DNA from: Mauremys mutica
Taxonomy: Eukaryota > Chordata > Testudines > Geoemydidae
Direction: 5' to 3'
Length of the DNA stretch: 64,000 nucleotides
Assembly: GCF_020497125.1 (NCBI RefSeq)
Contig: NC_059081.1
Span: forward strand, 59,168,768-59,232,767
The notes beneath the pieces are model-generated. The model ran no database searches and was not told where the DNA came from. It worked only from the letters and a program-made list of their open reading frames with translations. A program made the position numbers and the translations under genes. Of the stretch, positions 44,591 to 57,459 are shown in pieces; positions within the stretch are counted from its first letter, which is position 1; each line of letters opens with the position of its first letter.

Positions 44591-47500
44591 GCTGATCAGT
44601 TTTGTATGCTGCATATGTGAAAAGCTTGTTATATTTTTGTCCTGTAGTTTATGTAAAGCAGCTTTTTTTAGGAATGCCATCACATTTCCAATTGTCTGTT
44701 TCTTTCTGAGAATACATGACATTTATACTAATTGAAATGTGAGTTTATTTTGTCGCCGCTAGTACAAGTGCAAAATGCTTCATTATTACAAAGAAGTGCA
44801 AAATTACCAGTGCCTAACAGAAGGCTAAAGGCTAACGGAAATATATCTGCCAACATTTTCAGTGCTGCATTTGTATAACAAAATGTAGCTAAAAATATTT
44901 TTTCAGAGTTTTTGGCGTCTTTTTAAATATGTGCTCCTTTTGTTGAGACTGTAGCATTTCATGTGAAGGACATTTTCAGTGCTTTCATGAGAAACAGTGA
45001 TACCATAAGAGTGAAGGTTTAACTGGGGACCTTGGCAGCTGTGCTGGGCTGCTGTCAGTCTGCAAGGATATCAGTTGTTCGATCTCTTAAAATAAAAAGA
45101 ACAGTCCCCTCCACCTCCAACTATTAATGTCACAATCATTTTTCATTTGTCTGCCATGTGTGTAATCATTTACAGGGCAGGAGTATTTTAAATTCATTTA
45201 TATGAAGTTCTCTGGAAAGGCACACTTAATATATTCAAGCTTGAATTTCAGCGTTCGCAGACCAATTAATCCCATTGTATGAATGGTACAATATTGTCTT
45301 TCAAATATAGTTCAACATCCATATGTTTTTAAAAATCAACTTTGATTTCATTTCGTAAACCGTATCTGTATGAAATAATAAAGAGATAATTCTTGTCCAG
45401 AAGCTTTGATTATAGCTCCTATTTCATGATGAACTTCTTGGAAGACTTAAAAAATAAAATATATATAAATTCTCAATTGCAGAAGACTTCTACAGTATTT
45501 ATTGCTTTTCATGTCCAGTGTAAAGATGCCAGTCGCACTGTTTCTAGTGCTAGTTAGCATACTTCATGTGTACAAGAAAGTCAAAGGATTTTAATTCAGG
45601 CTGATCTACTTCATCCACTCTGCTTCAGAATGGGCACAGGTCCACCTCTTCCTTTAATTCACACAAGGCTATGCTTCAGAGTAGTATGTTGATCACTTCA
45701 GACTGATCCTTAGGCCTGGAAAACAGTCTGTAGTACAAAATCTGAGATAAGGATGAGCTAATCTGCCTTTAATTCTAAACAAAGAAGAACTGAATCTCGG
45801 CTGTCCTGTCAGCCAGAATTTATTAGACAAGTGCTCTCCAAATAAATATTTTGAAGAATAAGGCCACCTGGCATTTTAAGTAGGAACACTTTTCAAAATT
45901 GCTTGTTTGTAGAGTGCAGTTCTCTTCCGAAAAGACACCTAATTTTAAAAAGTGGTATTCTGGAGATCCATGCTCATTTTGTTCAACCGATTTGAATGCC
46001 AAATTTGATCAGTTAATTTATTTTTTTTCTAAATGCCAGCTCTGCAAACTTAATCTGAGCACTGAGGTTAAAGTTGACAAAGTAATTTGAGTATTTCAGG
46101 TTATAGGTCCCTAATCAGAAAAGCATCCCTTTCTCATAATTAGGTCATGGTTTTTACTTGTATAGTGTTTACTAGTAGGCAGAAAGCTTAAACCCTAAAA
46201 ACATTTATTATATAAACATCAATTTATAATTTTAAACATATCTGAATACCACATTTAGTTTCGTTGTTCAAGTTCACAAAGAGAATACTGATGGCTTCAG
46301 AATTCTCAAAACTAATATTGGAGCCTGAAAACTTGCCAAAGTGGCTTAAGGGGTGATTTTGTAAGGTTTTTTTAATAAATAATTCTTTGTGTACAAGGCC
46401 AGTTTTTAAATTTCCATCTGTCAATTGTAATGTCATAAATCACGATACTCCTGTTGTATTGTCATAAAGAGCTCAAGAAGTAGCAGTAGTTGGGATGGGC
46501 ACAGCACTAACCGAGGGCCTCACACAAAGTAAATGTTCCTTTCATTGTTTTCTACTGGGCGAGCTGGAGATTAATCCAGGTGGCTGGGGTAGAGTGAAAA
46601 TACTGCTTCATTCTTGATCTCTTCCCTTGTCCTCCTCTTTTATATCCCTCTCCCTCCAACACCATACCCGATGGGTGGCTTGTGATGTGTACAGAGCTGC
46701 AGGGCCCCCACAGCAACCCACAGTCTTGAGCTTCTGTCCACTGCTCCCATGGCACCTAGCTAAGCTGCAAGAGCACATGTGAGCCAGCCCAATGTAGTCT
46801 CCATTGGAACCCCCCACCCCATGTGTTATTCTGTCAGGAAAAGTTTGGAACCACTGTCAGTTAGTTGTCTCTTATCATAAGCTATGGGAACAAACAGCCA
46901 GCTCCAAAAGTGCCAGCACAATTGTATAACTTTCCAGAACTGGAACTATGTATTACCAATTTATGGAATGGGATGAATTTCAGCATCTTGACAATGCCAT
47001 CACAACTGCGGTTACTGATATTAGTTAAAATATAAATCTTGAGTCTAGGCAACTATCTTCTAAAAAATCAGTTTGTCAAGTTTGTGAACTTGCCAAATGT
47101 AAACAGGGACTCCTATGTTAAAGGAACAAGCCAATTTAAAAGGGACAAGATTTTGGAGTTAGAACCTGTGCGGACCAGGAGAATCCGACTGTTTAATTAA
47201 AACAAAGCATCATGAAGGCCCATGGTGGGTGTTGACGCGACGTGATTTCTGCCTAGTGCTCTGAATGTTTAACTCCTGGCAAATAAGTATTTTAAAAATA
47301 TTTAAGATCCATTCCTTTCCAAAAACATTTGTCGGTGTTGTTGAACTTAGTGATTTTAGTCTCCAATCAAGTTTTTAAAAGTGAATTTTAAAAGTCTACT
47401 AGACACATACTCTGAGAATAGTTGCAAGTCCAAGTTAGAATTGTATGGAATCTTATGTTTTTTCAGAAATCCAGTTTGGAAGCATTCAGGACTCCTTTTG

Positions 47501-49706
47501 CAATTTCACTTCTGAAATTTGTCAACAAATAGTAACTCTTTTAGAAGGCCAATTTAACAATCTGAGAGACTCCTCTTACAGGATTTTGAAGATCTTTCTA
47601 ATGTAAGAGGTGGCAGAAAATTGGTGACTGCTCAGAAATTATCTAATGCACTCATTATTAGTGTAACCCCTTTCCAGAACTGACTGGTACAATATTTTGC
47701 CAAATTACATAATGAATATTGGCATTTCAGACTTGCCTAGAGAGTTACGGATGGAAGAATAGGTTGGAACATATACTTAAACTGCCTCAGATGTGTTATT
47801 TAGCAAATGCTGTTTTCTGAAGCTAATCTAATTTTCTTGGAGTCGTCTTTAGTTGCTTATCAAAAGATTAATAGTAACTGTTTCTAAATTCTGCCCTAGA
47901 TATTTACCATCTGACAATTGAAAGCAGTGGCCCAAAGTTAATCAAGCTTTGGAGAAGTTCACAAAACAATGTTGACAGTAACCTGAAATTGCAGATTAGG
48001 AACAAATTCTAAGTTGTCATTTGAAAAGTTATGACTTGCTGAATATGATTAGTAGTTGCTATGGAAGGGATGCGGTTGTTGGATCAAATGGATTGGAAAA
48101 GGATTTGAAGAAAAGCATCCCTTCAAGGTGCTGAGTAGGGGAGTTTGGGGCCTCCTATATCTGGAACAGCAGGGAGTCGACCCCACTCCTTCTTGCACTG
48201 TACAATTTGTTGCTGGGTACTATCCGATATTTTAAGTGAATAAAATAGAAGCCTGATTAAACCACATCCATTACTTCCTGTCTTTCTTCTGGCATGGACA
48301 GACAAATGATTTGCTGTTTGTAGGTTCAATATTTTCCCTCCCATGAACATTGGAGTAGAATTATAGCTCTGAAGAAAGTCTTGCTAAAATTGATTGAAAA
48401 TTGTGTATCTGCTCTGAAAAGTCATTGTATTATTGGCATTTTTGGGTTCCATGCCTACAGTGTTGCCAGTGATGATTTTCTTTATCACATATGTTCAATT
48501 TACCAGTAAAAAGATATTCTAATTGCCATGCCTTCAAGCCCAGCTTGGATTCTGAGTCAAACTGAGTTCTTTCATCTCGCCAAATCATCAGTAATAAAGG
48601 TTATTACATATTGGCAGTCCACTGTCTTTCGCTAATACCTCTGTTGGGACACTGGGGCAACCCTGTTTTCTTGAAAGAGTTTGCATAAGTGTAATTGACT
48701 GTAAAGTAATAAAAATGGTTCTGATGCACAAGATGAAATAGAATCCCGTTTGCTCTTAGTTTTGTTGACTGCAGTGTAAACAGGAGTGTAAAGCACTAAG
48801 AAGTTATTTTTGTTGCTATGAGAATGAGTACATGCAAAGAATAGATCTCTTGCTGCACATAAGACTTGGTATAAAGAGCACTTCTCTCCCTCTTGACAGC
48901 GTAAAGTCAGTCTGTTACCATTCACAAACACTAAAGTCATGTTTAAAATGGTAACTAAAAGGAGACACTAGAAATCGCAATGAGGGTAATTTTGATAGGA
49001 TTATATAAGCCCACATAGCTGAAACTTTCTTCACTGTATAAATTTCCTCATGTGAAATTGCCAAATTTGAGGTCCGCAATGGGTTTGACCAAAATGTTGG
49101 TTTCAAGTGCTTTCTTGTCTTGTCGTGACTCTGAAATGGTGGTCTGAAAAGAACTGTTTCTTCCGCAATAAGAAAGTAAGTCTGTTTTCAAGTTACATTG
49201 CTCTTTCCTTGTTGTGTCCCAAGCCAAGACCCTTAGGATTTCCAGAGGATTTTTTGACGAGTTAAATAAAAATCCATCAGATACCTCTGTTTAGCCCACA
49301 CCACTGCTCTGTTTTGTGCAAGTTCTTTTGGTGTAAATTCAAATGTGACCAATTTTACCAAAACTGGATCAACAGCAAGCTAAAGAAAACCATATCGAGC
49401 GACCTAGAGAGATTAGTAATTAAAGCTGTGGGAAATTGGGGGAGGTTTTGTACTAAACATAACTCTGTGTCAAGGGAGAAGAAATAGAGCAAAAGCACAA
49501 AGCAACATAAGTAATTGTGTTAAAGCAAGTGTACTTTAATCTTTTCTTGTACTAACGTTATTTCTGTGTAATCAAGCGCTGCAATGAAAGTAGGGAAGAA
49601 GCAGTCAGGATTGTGGGATGGTCTAAAAATGAATCTTAAACCGCTCACAGTATATGAAAGTTTGAGAACCACTGTGCAGTCTGAGGTCACAGATGGATGA
49701 ATGCAA

Positions 49707-49774
49707 GGGACCAAATTCTCTACTAGTGTAACTCCATTTACTTCACCGGAGTTCAAGTAGAGAGAATTTGGCCC
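49707..49774 (+). repeat. Short palindromic ancient MITE
   Basis: GGGACCAAATTCTCTACT on the left is the near complement of AGTAGAGAGAATTTGGCCC on the right, with ACTCCATTTACTTCACCGGA between. The element can fold into one hairpin of about 68 bp. Confidence 0.65.
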
Positions 49775-50000
49775 ACACTATCATCTGTAGTACTTGGGTA
49801 CAAAGGGATAAGTTAAAGATGTGGCATCTGGCTTGTATTCATAGTTCCTTGCTTTTTTTTGCTCAGTGACACAGACGAAATCATTTTTGGATGTTAATGT
49901 CTCTGGAACTTTCACGAGACATCTGTTTGGCAGTGATACTTTTAAATTATACTTTGCTGCATATTCATTGTTCTCCCATAATTATTATTGCTGTGCATGT

Positions 50001-50129
50001 AGGGTGGGATTTTCAAAAGTGCTTAACTTTGGCCCTAATGCTGCTCCCGTTGAAGTCAGTGGACGTTTTACCATTGGCTACAGTGGGAATAGCTGGATAA
50101 GTGCTAAGCGCATTCAAAAATCTGACCCT
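50001..50129 (+). repeat. Short palindromic ancient MITE
   Basis: AGGGTGGGATTTTCAAAAGTGC and GCATTCAAAAATCTGACCCT are inverted, with GTTGAAGTCAGTGGACG in the middle. A related copy lies at 62861-62930 (GGAATTTTCAAAAGTGC and ACTTTTGAAAATCCTAC). Confidence 0.65.
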
Positions 50130-50667
50130 TAATGCAGAGTAAACTCTGTGTAGTAACTGAGAAACCTGTTCTGATTTTTCTGAACAATATTATCTGTTTT
50201 GATACCACTGCTACTATGAATGAATAAATTATCATAATGAGAAACTACTCCACAGTCTGACAAAACAAATTAATTATGTCCGAGGTTTGTATTACAGGAC
50301 ACACACACACAAACTGGGGGAAACAGACTGGGAAAAGACCTTTGGGGCCTCATCAGAGTGAAAGACGTTTTGGAGGGTGACTATTAAATTATAGATACTC
50401 ATTTAACATTTCAAAGTACAGAAACTGTTAAATTAGTGAAACCGAATTAATAATAGTTACTAATAGAGTGGAAACAGGAGGGATTTTGCTTAATTGTAAA
50501 GAGTTCAAGTGAAATTGGAAGGTGGTAACTTCTAACAGTGACTGAACAAAAGGAGTGTAAGCAGCCTTACTGAGCAAATATTTGTACTGATATATCTGCA
50601 TAAAAGCATGGAGCCGAATGAATATTTTAATACCAAATGTACACTTAATATTCAACGCTATTGGTAA

Positions 50668-50886
<219 letters not shown>

Positions 50887-53434
50887 TAAATTACTGTATG
50901 GTTTCAAAATGTAAAGACCTGGAATAGTGACTTATTCCTGTCTTCCACGTTGCAGCGTTGGTTTTCTCAATTTGTTTAATTCAGATGGATGCAAGAGGAA
51001 TCCCCCCGGTCCTGTTTAACCTTGCAGACCATTTTACCCCTGATTCTGGGTATGCGTATGATCATGGAACTCCTCTGGGGCACGGATAAACCTGCTTACT
51101 TGATAGAGGCTAATATCTTTGCCCTTGTTTGAATCCGTTGTCAGGAGGTACCTGAATAAAGAGAGGCTATTAACCATCTGTCCCTTCGCTGCCTGAGTTA
51201 CTGCCACAAAATACATTTGTTGACCCAGGTGTAATACCAATAGTGCTACTCTGTGGCTCAGTAGCAGGAGGTATTTGTGTAAAAGACGGCATTTAGTGCG
51301 CTTTAGTTTTAGCGGTTGTTGAAGAGAATTTTAACATGACTGATGTCCAATAATGGGTTTTCTGAACCTGAAGACTGCCACAAAAACCTGGGCCAGCCAG
51401 TTATGCCTTTTCAGGGATATTTTTAAACACAGATTCGGGATGAATAGTACAATTTTTAGGGCCTGAGTTTACATGTAGTTACTAGAACTTTACAAGCTAA
51501 TTAGGCACTAACTGCAAATTTGACTAGATCCATAACTGCCTGCTTTTTTGCAGATACCTGGTTGGTATACACAGTAATGCCATATGCAAATTAGACATGC
51601 ATTTTAAAAAATCACATCTAATGTAAATAAAATCTTAGAAGATGTGACCTTATAATTTTTGTGCTATTAGGAAACCCTTTGAATATAAAAGAGGATTGTC
51701 AACATTACTTTCTGAAAGAAGAAATGTAAATAACATGAAGCAGTGTCATTTCCAAAACACATACATTAACAAATCGACAAAACTTTCAAAGTAGTGGTGC
51801 AATAACATGCTTTAAATCAATTGATTGCAAAATTTCATGTGCATAACATGAATTTAATTATTTCACATGTCTGAATTACAGTTTATAAAGTTAAGTAACT
51901 AATGCAAGTAGACAAATCAGCTTTGAATTTAAAATTGAAATTTAAAGCATTCTTCTTTAAAGATATTTTCAATAAAGCAATATTTTATTTAAGAGCTTTT
52001 GAACATTGTTTTTCTTACAAAGTCATATCTTATTCTTCATTAGAAATGTTTGCTACTCAATTTGTGTACATAATCTGGTAAAAAAAAAAAAAGTGATGTT
52101 TTTCAGCACATTTTTGCAGAAATATTTCATACCTGGAAAGCTCTTTAGGAAATCAGCTGCCTTGTATTAGAATCTGCTATCTGTTTCTATAAAAGAATTT
52201 GTGCATATCAGCAGAATTCCTTATGGTGAATCAATGAATATATTAGCATGTAGAGCATAAAAGTGAATTATTGTAGCTATCGTTTTTTATGATAAACTTT
52301 GATTTAATGAGATTCTTCCAGGACAGATTAAGGAAAAATTATTTATCTCTGCTACAGCACAATTTAATTTAGACTCAGTTATACACCCATTGTAATCAGA
52401 AATCCCGTTAACTTCAGTGCAACAAGATCAAGCCCAAAGTGATATGATAAACTATGTTTTTGCGAAAGAATCTGACATCAGAGCTGCTCAGATGAATGGA
52501 TTAGTGTATCACATGTTCAGATCCTGTGACCAGGTCTTGTGACAGTTGCTTAAAAGCAAAGTTTGCTCCAAAGAACCTCTAAATTGTGCTGCATTTTTAT
52601 TTAGGAAATGAAATTTTGTAAACATTGTGTAGTTTGTCAAATGATCATCAGTGTGCACTGCTACTTGAAATAATAGTTTCTCTTTTGTCTATAAGGTCCA
52701 CAGATCTGTTAACTAATGGGCTCTCATCCTTTATGCAACTCTATAGACAGAACTAGTCACCTCACACTGAAGAGTTCACTATTTTGTGTGTGTGTATGTG
52801 TGTGTGGTTTGTTTGTTCTGCCTCCATAGCTGCAAGGAGGTTTATTGGGCTCTCTGCTACAGAGCAAAAATATTATTTAAAGGAAAAAGTTTTGGCTATA
52901 AACTTGTCTCTATAGTTGTGTTTCGTGCTGTAATGCAAGCCAGCCAGCTCATCCCCATACTCCCCCTTGCTCCTTCTCGTAAAAGGGCTGCTTTGGGGAC
53001 TCAGGAGATGTTGAGCACGACTCCCTCCAGGGGTTTCCCCAGCCACCTGATACCAGCTTGTGCAGGAGGTGCCTCAATCTGTGTTCCTAGCCCCTACCCT
53101 TGGGACTTCCCCTCCAGCTCTGTCCCAGGGTATTGGCTTCCTCTCCAGGGGCAGAGTTTTATCCCTCTGGGAAGTTTTCAGTCACCAGCAGCCTCAGTTG
53201 AGGACAAGGGTTGGAAGAGTGTTGAATCTTGGGATTGAGCATAATTGGCCTGACTCTGGCATAGCAATTTTTCTTCAAGGGTGGTCCCCCAGTGCAGACT
53301 ATCTAAGCCTCACTCTCATGAGCTGCAGACAAGGGGTTCAGTGCTGGGTCTGATCAAGTGCCTTACAGTGCCAACTTCAAAATGTCTAGTGGCTGCACAA
53401 TCCAGCATACAGACAGGATGAGGATATCTTTATA

Positions 53435-54713
53435 CAACTCTACCCCGATATAACGCCGTCCTCGGGAGACAATCTGACCGCGTTATAGGTGAGACCGCCT
53501 TATATCAAACTTACTTTGCCTCTCCCCCATCCTTTTTCCCTGACCACCCCCTCCAGAGACCCCCATCCCTAATCACCCCCAGGATCCCACCCCCTACCCA
53601 ACCCCCCTGTCCCCTGACTGCTCCGACCCCTGTCCGCCCCGCCCCCTGACAGGCACTCAGCGGCAGGGGCGGGAAGTGGAGCATCCCGGCCCCAGTCCGC
53701 TCCACCCTGCCAACTCCCAGCCACGGCGCTCTGCTTCCCGCCGTCAGTGAGTGCGGAGATGTTGGGGAAAGGATGCCCCCCCCTCCCCGCTCACCGGCGG
53801 CAGGAAGCGGAGCGACGTGGCCCCAGCCTGCTCCGCTTTCTTTGCCCCGGCCCCAGCCGTGTCGCTGCGGGGCAGCTGGGGAAAGGTCCTGCACTCACCT
53901 GCGGTGGGAAGTGGAGCGCCACGGCTGGGAGCTGGCGGAGTGGAGTGGAGCTGGCTGGGGCTGTGTTGCTCCGCTTCCCGCCGCCGGTGAGTGCGGGGAG
54001 GTTGGGGAAAGGATGCCCCTCGCACTCACCTGCAGCGGGAAGCGGAGCGACACAGCCCCAGCCCGCTCCACTCTGCCACCTCCCAGCCACGGCGCTGCGC
54101 TTCCCGCTGCAGGTGAGTGCAGGGAGGTTGGGGAAAGGACGCCCCCCGCACTCACCGGCGGTGGGAAGCGAAGCGACTCAGCCCCAGCCCGCTCCACTCT
54201 GCCACCTCCTAGCCACGGCGCTGCGCTTCCCGCTGCAGGTGAGTGCAGGGAGGTTGGGGAAAGGACGCCCCCGCACTCACCGGCGGTGGGAAGTGAAGCG
54301 CTGCGGCTGGGAGCTGGTGGAGTGGAGCGGGCTGGGGCCGGGCTGCTCCGCTTCCGCCACTGCTGGTGAGTGGGGGGGGGGGGATCCCTTCTCCCAAGCC
54401 CCCTCCCCTGAGCGATACGGCTGGGGCCAGGGCGAGGGAAGCAGAGTAGGCTGCTCCTGGCCCCCTGCTAATCTCCTGGGCCACTCTGGGACTGTGGGGC
54501 TCCCAAAAGTGCCCTCCCACAGCTCCTGCCCCCCCAGACCCTGGGGCGGGGGGAGCCCCTGACTGCCCCCAAGACCTCTGCCCCTTATCAAACCCCTCAG
54601 CCCCGGCCTGGCCCGACACCCTTAACACGCTGCTCAGAGCGGCATGTCAGAGCTTTACCATGTTGTATGTGAACCCACGTTCTATCGGGTCGTGTTATAT
54701 CGGGGTGGATGTG
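53435..54713 (+). mobile_element. Mariner-type MITE, family B copy 3, expanded
   Basis: Ends CAACTCTACCCCGATATAAC and GTGTTATATCGGGGTGGATG match the 188-bp copies at 18330 and 36451. TA flanks both sides (53433-53434 and 54714-54715). Internal TATAGGTGAGACCGC also matches. About 1.1 kb of extra GC-rich sequence, including a minisatellite, lies between the conserved ends. Confidence 0.85.
53650..54370 (+). repeat. GC-rich minisatellite, unit about 126 bp
   Basis: GTTGGGGAAAGGA recurs near 53761, 54002, 54127 and 54252, with a degenerate copy (CTGGGGAAAGGT) near 53875, giving a period of about 125. Each unit pairs GCAGGTGAGTGC-like and GCACTCACC-like segments, so units are internally inverted. 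Long open frames across this block on both strands are a by-product of tandem GC-rich repeats. Confidence 0.85.
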
Positions 54714-54849
54714 TACTGGGATGTTAAGTGATTTCTCAGAGCTACATCTTTAGTTCATCTTCCTAAGATTTATTGAGTGCTGCCATGGGACCTAAAGTTG
54801 GTCCTTAACATCTTGACTCTTTATCTTATTGAGCCCAACAGGAAGGCAT

Positions 54850-55345
54850 CCATATATTTCCTCTCCATCAAAGTGGCCATTCTGGTAGGCATTACTCCCC
54901 CAGAAGGTGGCAGAGCTTAGGGCCTTATCTATTGAGGGATAATACTACCTATTCCACAATGATATGGAGTATGGCGAGTGGCGAGTATGAGTTTTTGGGG
55001 GCTCTGTGAAAAATTCTCTCCCAAGAAAGAAGTTGTGACATATATGGATGTTGGTAGAGCCTTTGAGATCTACCTCTGTTACACACAGTGCTCCATTGAT
55101 TCTCTACCATCTGATACATAAAGAAAAGAGAGTATCAAAATCCACTGTTTCAGAATAGTTGAGATGGTGCATCCATGAAGCCTAAAAGTCAGTGTCTTTT
55201 TCCAAGCAACTGAGGTCAAAGTCCACTCACTGAGAGTGGCAGCAGCTGACCCAGCTAAGAAACTACATGTGCTATGAGATCTGCAGGACAGCCACTGGGT
55301 TATCCATTCATCCCTTTTCAAAAATGTATAAGCTGGACATTCAGG
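54850..55345 (+). pseudogene. DIRS-type tyrosine recombinase relic
   Basis: Frame-broken pieces match, in order, the tyrosine recombinase of DIRS-like retrotransposons. They are LSIKVAILVGIT (from 54861), VKVHSLR with the H-x-x-R motif (from about 55218), and ICRTAT followed by SIHPFSKMYK (from about 55279), where the final tyrosine lies at the position expected for the nucleophile. Stops and frameshifts separate them. Intact relatives use this enzyme to insert circular DNA copies. No other DIRS domain was recognised nearby. Confidence 0.65.
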
Positions 55346-56027
55346 CATCAGTGGATGGTACCTTCAGTTTGAGAATGTTTCATGCTGTGGTCTGAGTAGT
55401 GGAGAAATAATTTAAAATCCTCTATGTAGTTAGTTCTGTAGTTCTGTTTGAACCCTCCCTGAAGCCACACTATGAAAATCCCATTGGTTAATGAATCAAT
55501 GGGCCTTGTAGATGAAAGAGAAGAGGGAAATTTTATTCTGATTTGCTAAAAATTTCCTTCCTCTGAGTTGCATGATCCTCAGATCTGACCCCATTAGGAT
55601 AAAAAAAATCCTGTTCCGTTCATTCAAATTAGCTCAAAATTACACTCTACAGTAGGAATTCACAGTATATTACTGTAGTGCATATAATCTCATTAAGTTT
55701 CAGACCACTGGGGATATTACCCTTTGCCATGGAAACTGTCTCAACTGGTGAGCTCTTCAGAGTAGCTTGCCATGCTCTCCTGTGGCAGTGACTGACAGGT
55801 CTGGTTCTGGTTATGTAGCTTCATGAAGCTGAGAGCCTATTGGTCATTAGATCTGTAGACCTTGTAATTTAGAGGAAATTTTCAGTAAATCAAAAAAATG
55901 TATTATACCTATATAATGTAGTGGGGTTTATTTGGAAACTAAACAATGGATGACCCCAAATATGGTATGTCTAGATGAGTAACCGTTGGGATTCCGAGCT
56001 GCTCAGTGTTCCCAGTATCACTTAGGG

Positions 56028-56615
56028 CAGTGGTCCCCAACGCGGTGTCCATGGGCACCATGGTGCCCTCTGGGGCATTTATGTGCGCCCGCCTAGTGCC
56101 CAGCAGGGGAGAGAAACCGTGATTCCATGCCTGCCAGGGACAGAGAACTCCGGGGCTGCAGGCTGCGGGTGCCAGTGTTCTCTGTCCCTGGCAGGCGCGG
56201 GGCCGCGGCTTCTTTCCAGCTTCTCTGGGGCTGCAGACTGCAGGCGCCGGTGTTCTCGGTCCCTGGCAGGTGTGGGGCTGTGGCTTAAGCCGGAGAGAAG
56301 CTGCGGCCCCACGCCTGCTGGGGACAGAGAACTCCGAGGCTGCAGGCTGCGGGTGCCGGTGTTCTCTGTCCTCCCGGCTTCTCTCTGCACTGCCCAGAAC
56401 TGGCGCCAAAAAAACCCAAAAAACAAAAACAAACAAACAAACCGCTCTGACTCTGCAGAATGGATGGAATGCCGCCCCGTAGCATGTGCTGCCCCAGGCA
56501 CGTGCTTGCTCCACTGGTGCCTGGAGCGCCCCGTATGTAAGTAATTGTTGGTGCCCGCCACACTCTTCTGAAAACATGAATGTGCTACTGGCCACAAAAA
56601 GGTTGGGGACCACTG
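56028..56615 (+). mobile_element. Non-autonomous hAT-type element
   Basis: Begins CAGTGGTCCCCAACGCGG and ends GGTTGGGGACCACTG. The duplication is ACTTAGGG (56020-56027) and ACATAGGG (56616-56623), 7 of 8 matching. The 588-bp interior is GC-rich with direct and inverted copies of a GTTCTCTGTCCCTGGCAGG module, which creates chance frames on both strands. Confidence 0.88.
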
Positions 56616-57382
56616 ACATAGGGTATAAGAAAATGCAGCATTCTTAAAAATTACTTAGAACTAAAAAAAACCAAATAAATAGTCAAACCAATGGACTGAT
56701 ATTTCTGAACACATTTAGGGCTTGTGAAACTATCTGGCACTGTAGCAGCAGGACATAAATACAACTTAACTTTAAAAGCTAGCGCCTAAACTCCCAATTT
56801 TATTCAGTCTTTGGAGTGCAAAAAATTGAGATTCAGGGTTCTGTTTGCTAGGAGATCTTTCATCACTTCAGGTTGAGTGCTAGCTGACATGACAGGGCTC
56901 GCTGACAGGACACTTTTAGTTTAGGTTAATACTCCAGAATGAATGTGTTTTTGCTTTAGCAAATTGGAATTATAGTAATACACGTAAAACACAGTTTACT
57001 TGCATCCAAATTCTCATAATCAATGAGGATGCTTTTTGCCACCTAGTATAAATTCACTTGTAAAGTTAATCCACTTAGAACCCAACACTGTCACTGCGGG
57101 GAAAATGTTGACCCTTGGAATGTTAGCAGTGGGAGAACTCGAGTGACTGCACTGTCTCACAAATAGTTGGATATTTAGTTGCCTACTTAAATTTAAGACA
57201 TATCTGGAGGCTGTTTGATTAATCAGTGTGTCTATTAAAAGTTTCATCTTGAAAATCTTTTGTTCATGGCACATTCTGCTTTAATCACTCTTTCTATGAT
57301 CTATTGATACATTATTTTGTTGATGCTGAATGCTTAACTTTTTCTTTCTTATTTCCTTTCTCTTCATATCCTGAAGTTCCAA

Positions 57383-57441
57383 CTAACCTTTCAATGCTTT
57401 TTTCCCCTTACCTCTTTTATTTGCTCCATGTATGCATTAAG
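57383..57441 (+). promoter_or_regulatory. ABI2: 3' splice site of the ABI2 microexon
   Basis: A branch-point-like CTAAC at 57383-57387 is followed by a long pyrimidine-rich tract and then TGCTCCATGTATGCATTAAG, so the last 17 bases before the exon are purine-interrupted and weak. Two TGC motifs (57422-57424 and 57433-57435) lie in that gap. UGC motifs close to a weak acceptor are typical of neural microexons activated by SRRM4; this regulation is inferred, not shown. Confidence 0.55.
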
Positions 57442-57459
57442 TGGTTGCTTAGATTTAAG
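57442..57459 (+). CDS. ABI2: ABI2 18-nt microexon (WLLRFK)
   Basis: TGGTTGCTTAGATTTAAG encodes WLLRFK in phase 0. AG lies immediately upstream and GTAAGA immediately downstream. In human ABI2, as I recall it, WLLRFK follows DDIGHGVK directly as residues about 155-160 and is missing from some isoforms, so this is an optional microexon. It adds a hydrophobic-basic hexapeptide at the end of the homeodomain-homologous region. The next constitutive segment (starting VSTQ in the human protein) was not found before the end of the window. Confidence 0.88.

Noticed and set aside
53650..54370. Regular repeat array, considered as CRISPR-like
   Set aside because: Units are about 126 bp with no unique spacers, in a vertebrate intron; it is a minisatellite.
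53747..54562. 271-codon open frame and many companions on both strands
   Set aside because: It lies in the 126-bp minisatellite, and its residues repeat with the DNA unit. It has no family resemblance or splice context.
56079..56619. Frames up to 226 codons on the minus strand
   Set aside because: They lie in a hAT element with internal direct and inverted GC-rich modules. The translation is repetitive and unlike any known protein.
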